64,000 bases of DNA from Bradyrhizobium sp. CB2312 (GTDB taxonomy: Bacteria > Pseudomonadota > Alphaproteobacteria > Rhizobiales > Xanthobacteraceae): the NCBI RefSeq assembly GCF_029714425.1, contig NZ_CP121668.1, forward strand, positions 9,197,501-9,261,500, written 5' to 3'. Positions 59,701 to 64,000 of this stretch are shown in pieces (the first letter of the stretch is position 1; each line of letters opens with the position of its first letter). The translations under genes were made by a program, and so were the position numbers. Under the pieces are notes generated by a model. It searched no databases and was not told where the DNA came from. It worked only from the letters and a program-made list of their open reading frames with translations.

Positions 59701-61442
59701 GCCTTGGCTCCGCCTTCGCTGACGACCTTGATCGGTGCCGCCGGCACCGCGCGCGGCTGGAGCACCTGGGCGAGCACCTGCTCCTTCGGACCGAAGGCCT
59801 GCATGCGGCCGTCGCGCAGCACCAGGATCTGGTCGACCGCCTCGACGCCGATCGGGCGGTGCGCCACCACGACGACGATCGCGCCGCGCTCACGCGCGGA
59901 GCGGATGGCGCGGGTCAGCGCCTCGTCGCCTTCGGTGTCGAGATTGGAATTGGGCTCGTCGAGCACGACCAGGAACGGATTGCCGTAGAGCGCGCGCGCC
60001 AGCGCCACGCGCTGCGCCTGGCCGGCGGACAGCGCAGCGCCCTGCTCGCCGACTTGCGTGTTGTAGCCCTCGCGCATCTTGATGATCATCTCGTGCACGC
60101 CGGCCTCTTTCGCCGCGGCGATGATGGCGTCGGACGTCGCCTCGGGATCGAACCGGCAGATGTTCTGCGCGATGGTGCCGCCGAACAGCTCGACGTCCTG
60201 CGGCAGATAGCCGATGTGGCGGCCGAGCGCGTCGGACGACCATTGGTCGAGCGCTGCGCCGTCGAGCCGGACCTTGCCGCGCACCGGCTGCCAGACGCCG
60301 ACCAGGGCGCGGATCAGCGAGGACTTGCCGGAGCCGCTCGGCCCGATCACGCCGAGGCCGTTACCGGCCTGGAGTGCGAAGGTGACGTCCTGCACGATCA
60401 GGCGCTGGTCGCCCGGCGGCACCATGGCGACGCCTTCGACCGACAGGCGGCTGGTGGGCGCCTGCAACTGGGTCGGCATCGCTTGCGCCGGCATCTGCTC
60501 CAGGAGGCGCGTGAGGCGCTGCCAGCTCTGGCGCGCCGCGACGAAGGATTTCCAGTGCGCAATGGCAAGATCGACCGGCGCCAGCGCGCGGGCCGACAGG
60601 ATCGAGCCGGCGATGATGATGCCGGCGGTCGCCTCCTGGTGGATGACGAGATAGGCGCCGACCGCGAGCACGGCCGATTGCAGCATCATGCGCAGCACCT
60701 TCGCGACCGCGCCGAGGCCGCCGGCGACGTCGCTCGCGCGCTGATTGCCGGCGAGGTATTTTTCGTTGGCCTCGCTCCAGCGCTGGTTCATGCGGCCGGC
60801 CATGCCCATCGACACCATGACCTCGGCGTTGCGGCGGCTTGCGGCGGCGAGATCGTTGCGCTGGGCGGCAAGGCCCATCGCCTCCTTCGCCGGCTGGCGG
60901 GACAGGAATTCGGTGACCAGCGTCAGCCCGACCAGAATGATGGCACCGACCAGGGCGGTGACGCCGATCATGACGTGGAAGGCGAAGCAGATGGCGAGGT
61001 AGAGCGGCAGCCAGGGCAGGTCGAAGAACGCGCTCGGGCCCATGCTGCCGAGGAAGGAGCGGACATTGTCGAGGTCGCGCAGCGGCTGCAGGCCCTCGTT
61101 GCGGCTGCCGACCAGCAACGGCAGGCGGACGATGGTGTCGAACACGCGCTTGTTAAGGGCGTCGTCCAGCGCGGTGCCGACCCGCCCGAGGATGCGGTTG
61201 CGGATCATGTCGAGCACGCCCTGCGCCATATAGAGGAAGCTGGCGAGGATGATCAGGCCGACCAGGGTCGGGATGCTGCGGCTCGGCAGCACCCGGTCAT
61301 AGACCTCCAGCATGAAGATCGACCCGGTCAGATAGAGCAGGTTGATCATGCAGCTCATCAAGCCGACGCCGAGGAACGCCGTGCGACACGCGCGCAAGGC
61401 GTCACCGAGCTCTGAACGGCGGACGCCAGGTACGGCTGCCAT
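59697..61442 (-). CDS. Type I secretion system ABC permease/ATPase (PrsD family)
   Basis: The 581-residue protein has six membrane helices (about 20-300) and an ATPase domain: Walker A GPSGSGKS (367-374), signature LSAGQ (471-475), Walker B LVVLDE (491-496) and the switch histidine H528. It lacks the N-terminal peptidase domain, as do PrsD and HlyB-like exporters of RTX proteins and glycanases. It is cotranscribed with the membrane fusion gene. No TolC gene and no RTX substrate gene lie in the window. Confidence 0.93.
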   Translation of the reverse strand: MAAVPGVRRSELGDALRACRTAFLGVGLMSCMINLLYLTGSIFMLEVYDRVLPSRSIPTLVGLIILASFLYMAQGVLDMIRNRILGRVGTALDDALNKRVFDTIVRLPLLVGSRNEGLQPLRDLDNVRSFLGSMGPSAFFDLPWLPLYLAICFAFHVMIGVTALVGAIILVGLTLVTEFLSRQPAKEAMGLAAQRNDLAAASRRNAEVMVSMGMAGRMNQRWSEANEKYLAGNQRASDVAGGLGAVAKVLRMMLQSAVLAVGAYLVIHQEATAGIIIAGSILSARALAPVDLAIAHWKSFVAARQSWQRLTRLLEQMPAQAMPTQLQAPTSRLSVEGVAMVPPGDQRLIVQDVTFALQAGNGLGVIGPSGSGKSSLIRALVGVWQPVRGKVRLDGAALDQWSSDALGRHIGYLPQDVELFGGTIAQNICRFDPEATSDAIIAAAKEAGVHEMIIKMREGYNTQVGEQGAALSAGQAQRVALARALYGNPFLVVLDEPNSNLDTEGDEALTRAIRSARERGAIVVVVAHRPIGVEAVDQILVLRDGRMQAFGPKEQVLAQVLQPRAVPAAPIKVVSEGGAKA

Positions 61443-61644
61443 CAGTCTGATCTCTTTCGGGTAAGGGGCAAAGCCCCTGATTTCACAGCTTCAGGGGGTA
61501 CTCGACCGGGATTAACATCGTGTTCTCTCCTGCGATGAAACGCAGCCGAATTAATCCAGGACCCCGATGAGCCACATCTACCCCTGGTGGCGCCGCGCGC
61601 AAGTCCGGTGTTTCACAGGCTTTGCGGCTTTTTATAGCAGAGGT

Positions 61645-61677
61645 TTCCGCCTCGCCCCAGCGCGGAGAGAGGCGGAA
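61645..61677 (-). terminator. Possible terminator after the GlsB-type gene
   Basis: TTCCGCCTC (61645-61653) and GAGGCGGAA (61669-61677) form a 9-bp stem 20 bases past the stop of the GlsB-type gene on the minus strand. No strong T run follows at once, so efficiency is doubtful. Confidence 0.4.
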
Positions 61678-61696
61678 GGTTCCGAACGGGGGGCGG

Positions 61697-61966
61697 CTAG
61701 AACCTGCCGCCGCCGCGCACCAGCCGAACCACCAGCAGCAGGATCACCGCGCCGATGGCGGAATAGACGATCTCGGACACGAGGCCCGTCCCGAGACGAA
61801 TGCCGAGCTTGGGAAACAGGAAACTCGCCACCAGCGCGCCGGCGATGCCGACCACGATATCGCCGATGATGCCGAACCCGGTTCCGCGCACCACCTTGCC
61901 GGCGAGCCAGCCGGCCACCAGGCCGGCGAACAGGATGACAAGCAGGCCTTCGTTAGAAATGTACAT
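61697..61966 (-). CDS. GlsB/YeaQ/YmgE-family stress membrane protein
   Basis: The 89-residue protein has three hydrophobic segments (about 6-24, 32-51 and 62-82) with the glycine pattern AGLVAGWLAGKVVRGTGFGI and GDIVVGIAGALVASFLF, typical of transglycosylase-associated (GlsB/YeaQ) proteins induced by stress. The molecular role is unknown. The ATG at 61966 lies after AGAGGGACTTA. Confidence 0.9.
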   Translation of the reverse strand: MYISNEGLLVILFAGLVAGWLAGKVVRGTGFGIIGDIVVGIAGALVASFLFPKLGIRLGTGLVSEIVYSAIGAVILLLVVRLVRGGGRF

Positions 61967-62450
61967 CAGTTAAGTCCCTCTAAGTGAACGGCCCGCATGG
62001 AACGGGAACCGGGATGAATGGGGTCTGAATGCAGTTCCCCACGCCCCGGTTGCGACTGCGAAAACAAAAAACGTCGAAAACAACCCCATGCACAGTAGGA
62101 GCTGCGCCGGCGGTCGGTGCGAGGTGGAGTGTGACAACTGGGTGTTGTCGTGGAAGAATTTCGAGGAAGCGCGCAGTTCGACGTGAGGGACGCGTTGCGC
62201 GCTGATTTCGTCCGGAGTGACGGGCGCACTTCTCTCTCATTCCCTCCCCCCTTGCGGGGGAGGGGCAGGGAGAGGGGTACCACACGGGGACTCTCTCCGT
62301 GGCGCCGCTCCGCTCACCGCCGACAACGAATGCCTTTTGCTGGGCTACCCCTCTCCCCGCCCTCCCCGCAAGGGGGGAGGGAGCGCAATCGTGCGCTTGG
62401 TTGAAGCTCGGCTCACATTGACAAAACACGCTCGCCACGGAGCGCACCGG
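61967..62450. other. Gap between the GlsB-type gene and the ABC ATPase gene
   Basis: This 484-base stretch contains a family A repeat at 62240-62384 and the promoter region of the GlsB-type gene. Frames that cross it are built from the repeat and are rejected as genes. Confidence 0.6.
62240..62384. repeat. Palindromic intergenic repeat, family A, copy 2
   Basis: TTCCCTCCCCCCTTGCGGGG at the start, ACCACACGGGGA and CCTTTTGCTGGGCTACCCCT inside, as at 444-594, and a near-inverse CCCCGCAAGGGGGGAGGGA at the end. Confidence 0.88.
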
Positions 62451-63425
62451 CTACGACGCCGCGACCTGCTCCGCCAGCACGCACCGCGCCGCCCGGCCCG
62501 GGCCCACCTCCACATTCGCGGGCAGCCGCTCCAGGCAGCGCGGCTCGGCGAGCTTGCAGCGGGGGGCGAAGGAGCAGTTGTGGGGCTTTTCGGCCAGCGA
62601 CGGCGGGGTGCCGGGGATGGTTTCAAGGCGTGCGCCTCGCTTGGCGCCGTGGATGGTGGAGGCGAGCAGGCCCTTGGCATAGGGGTGCACGGGGCTGCGG
62701 ACGATATCGCGTAGCGTCCCCTGCTCCACGATCTGGCCGGCATACATCACCGCGACGCGGTCGCAGATTTCGATGGCAACGCCGATGTCGTGGGTCACGA
62801 AGATCACGGACATGCCGAATTCGCGCTGCAATTCGCGCAGCAGCAGCAGGATCTGGATCTGCACGGTGGCATCGAGCGCGGTGGTCGGCTCGTCCGCGAG
62901 CAAGATCTTGGGCCGGCAGGCGAGCGCAAGCGCGATCATCGCGCGCTGGCGCATGCCGCCGGACATCTCGTGCGGATAGGCATCCAGCCGGCGCTTTGCC
63001 GAGGGGATGCGCACGACATCGAGCATTTCGAGCGCACGCGCGCGCCCTTCTGCAAAAGACTTGCCTTCATGGCGCACCACGCTCTCGGCGATCTGCGCGC
63101 CGATGGTGTAGACCGGATCGAGCGCCAGTGCCGGCTCCTGGAAGATCATGGAGACGGTCTGGCCACGGAACGACGACAGCTCCTCGTCGTTCATGGCGAG
63201 CACGTCGCGGCCCATCACGTTGACCTTGCCGGAAATCTGCGTGCGCTTCTTCGGCAACAGCCGCATTAGGGCACGCAGGGTCACGCTCTTGCCGGAACCG
63301 GACTCGCCGAGCAGGCCCAGCACCTCACTATTGCCAAGCGAGAGATTGAGATCGTTCACGGCATAGACCGTGCGCTCGCCGGTGAAGCGGATGTTGAGGC
63401 CTGAGATCTCGACGAGGTTGGTCAT
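62451..63425 (-). CDS. Peptide-type ABC transporter ATP-binding protein (DppD/OppD family)
   Basis: The 324-residue protein has Walker A GESGSGKS (40-47), signature MSGGMRQR (154-161), Walker B ILLADEP (174-180) and the switch histidine in FVTHDIG, then the oligo_HPY C-terminal domain with [14 protein letters not shown], which is specific to peptide and nickel importers. It drives uptake of a peptide or similar solute. Its start overlaps the amidase stop by four bases (ATGA), so the genes are coupled. The permeases are probably beyond the window's end. Confidence 0.93.
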   Translation of the reverse strand: MTNLVEISGLNIRFTGERTVYAVNDLNLSLGNSEVLGLLGESGSGKSVTLRALMRLLPKKRTQISGKVNVMGRDVLAMNDEELSSFRGQTVSMIFQEPALALDPVYTIGAQIAESVVRHEGKSFAEGRARALEMLDVVRIPSAKRRLDAYPHEMSGGMRQRAMIALALACRPKILLADEPTTALDATVQIQILLLLRELQREFGMSVIFVTHDIGVAIEICDRVAVMYAGQIVEQGTLRDIVRSPVHPYAKGLLASTIHGAKRGARLETIPGTPPSLAEKPHNCSFAPRCKLAEPRCLERLPANVEVGPGRAARCVLAEQVAAS

Positions 63426-64000
63426 GACGGCAATTTCGGCAATCGATCGTGATAGTCGGTGACGCGCTGGAAGGCGGCGCCGATGGTGAGCAGGGTCGCC
63501 TCATCGAAGGAGCGGCCGATCAGCTGCATGCCGACAGGAAGGCCGCTCTTGGTGAAGCCGGACGGGATGGTGAGCGACGGCAGGCCCAAAAAGTTCACCG
63601 GGCGGGTGAACAGCGTCAGGCGCTGCACCATGGCCGGCGCGTTCGGCCCGCCGCCGACATCGCTCTCCTCGATGGTCGGCGCCGGGATCGGGGAAGCCGG
63701 TGCGATGATCGCATCGACGCTCGATGTCGCCGCGTTGTGCGCGGCGAGCGCGGGGCCGCGCCAGCGCATCGTTTCGAGATAGGTAATGGCGGGAACGGCG
63801 AGCCCGTTCTGAAGCCGCATCAACACTTGCGCGCCGTAATCCTGCGGACGCTCGATCATCCAGCGCTTGTGGAAAGCGGCCGCTTCCGCCGCGAGCACGA
63901 GCTGGCTCGCCGCGGACAATTGCCGCTGGTCCGGCAGCTCGACGGTGACGATGTCGGCGCCCTCGCGCTTGAGCACCGCGATGGTCTCGTCCAGCACGCG
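63422..64000 (-). CDS. Amidase, C-terminal part (5' end outside window)
   Basis: The frame is open to the window's end and gives about 193 residues of an amidase-signature enzyme: the C-terminal part with AIIAPASPIPAPTIEE, PVNFLGLPSLTIPSGFTKSG and LPVGMQLIGRSFDEATLL. The catalytic Lys-Ser-Ser part lies outside. It is cotranscribed with a peptide-type ABC ATPase, which suggests import and hydrolysis of an amide-containing compound (inference). Confidence 0.9.
   Translation of the reverse strand, partial: RVLDETIAVLKREGADIVTVELPDQRQLSAASQLVLAAEAAAFHKRWMIERPQDYGAQVLMRLQNGLAVPAITYLETMRWRGPALAAHNAATSSVDAIIAPASPIPAPTIEESDVGGGPNAPAMVQRLTLFTRPVNFLGLPSLTIPSGFTKSGLPVGMQLIGRSFDEATLLTIGAAFQRVTDYHDRLPKLPS

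Noticed and set aside
59673..61415. Plus-strand frame of 580 codons over the secretion ATPase gene
   Set aside because: Antisense to a complete ABC transporter with Walker motifs; composition dominated by Arg, Asp, Gln and His.

Overview
The window is a high-GC chromosomal segment of an alphaproteobacterium, most likely Bradyrhizobium or a close relative in the Nitrobacteraceae. The basis is the gene content and family resemblance (an mbfA-type iron exporter with an Irr/ICE box, an MloK1-like channel, a TAXI-TRAP receptor, DUF3775, DUF1488 and DUF1127 proteins), the codon bias toward G/C in third positions, and many copies of several palindromic intergenic repeats. Species cannot be fixed from the sequence alone. 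There is no rRNA, CRISPR array or prophage. One tRNA gene (initiator tRNA-Met) and one complete insertion sequence (IS481 family) are present.

Layout. 1-14.8 kb: the end of a branched-chain amino-acid type ABC binding protein; two separate pairs of a glutathione S-transferase with a YafY/WYL regulator, each with its own clear palindromic operator; a TAXI-TRAP receptor; a small membrane protein followed by an MloK1-like cyclic-nucleotide-gated K+ channel; an enoyl-CoA hydratase; a MetX-like hydrolase plus fatty-acid desaturase operon behind a 29-bp palindrome; an MBL-fold protein and an MFS transporter. 14.8-23 kb: an acyl-CoA ligase/dehydrogenase pair divergent from a second ABC binding protein, then DUF2059, OpgC, a nuclease-like protein and a PhzF protein. 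23-26.1 kb: a TetR-SDR-MFS efflux module lying between an initiator tRNA gene and a short copy of that tRNA's 3' end, possibly a small islet. 26.5-37.9 kb: metabolic genes (GMC oxidoreductase, SDRs, MBL hydrolases, a fumarylacetoacetase-like enzyme, GST, serine hydrolase, epoxide-hydrolase-like enzyme), including an MBL gene that has lost its catalytic middle by an in-frame deletion, and then mbfA with a readable promoter and Irr box. 38-39.2 kb: the IS481 element, inserted into one of the palindromic repeats with a 4-bp target duplication. 39.4-48.5 kb: amidase, alcohol dehydrogenase, acyl-CoA dehydrogenase, SDRs, enoyl-CoA hydratase and a LysR regulator. 48.5-58.2 kb: GNAT and DUF1127 proteins, a second LysR regulator, an MHS-type MFS transporter, an operon of two amidohydrolases and a Rieske protein, CinA, DUF1488, a TPR protein and AMP nucleosidase. 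58.3-64 kb: a type I secretion ABC/MFP pair, a GlsB/YeaQ stress membrane protein, and the end of a peptide-type ABC ATPase/amidase operon running off the window.

How it fits together. This is a soil-bacterium catabolic and stress region rather than one dedicated pathway: acyl-CoA and aromatic-type degradative enzymes, detoxifying GSTs, small divergent regulator-enzyme pairs and transporters. The most informative parts are regulatory. Several divergent promoters carry palindromes that can be read directly, and mbfA shows the repressor site placed immediately downstream of the -10 element. No wholly new defence or mobile system was recognised. The strongest leads are the two YafY-GST operator systems, the MetX-desaturase operon palindrome, the possible tRNA-flanked TetR-SDR-MFS islet and the internally deleted MBL gene.
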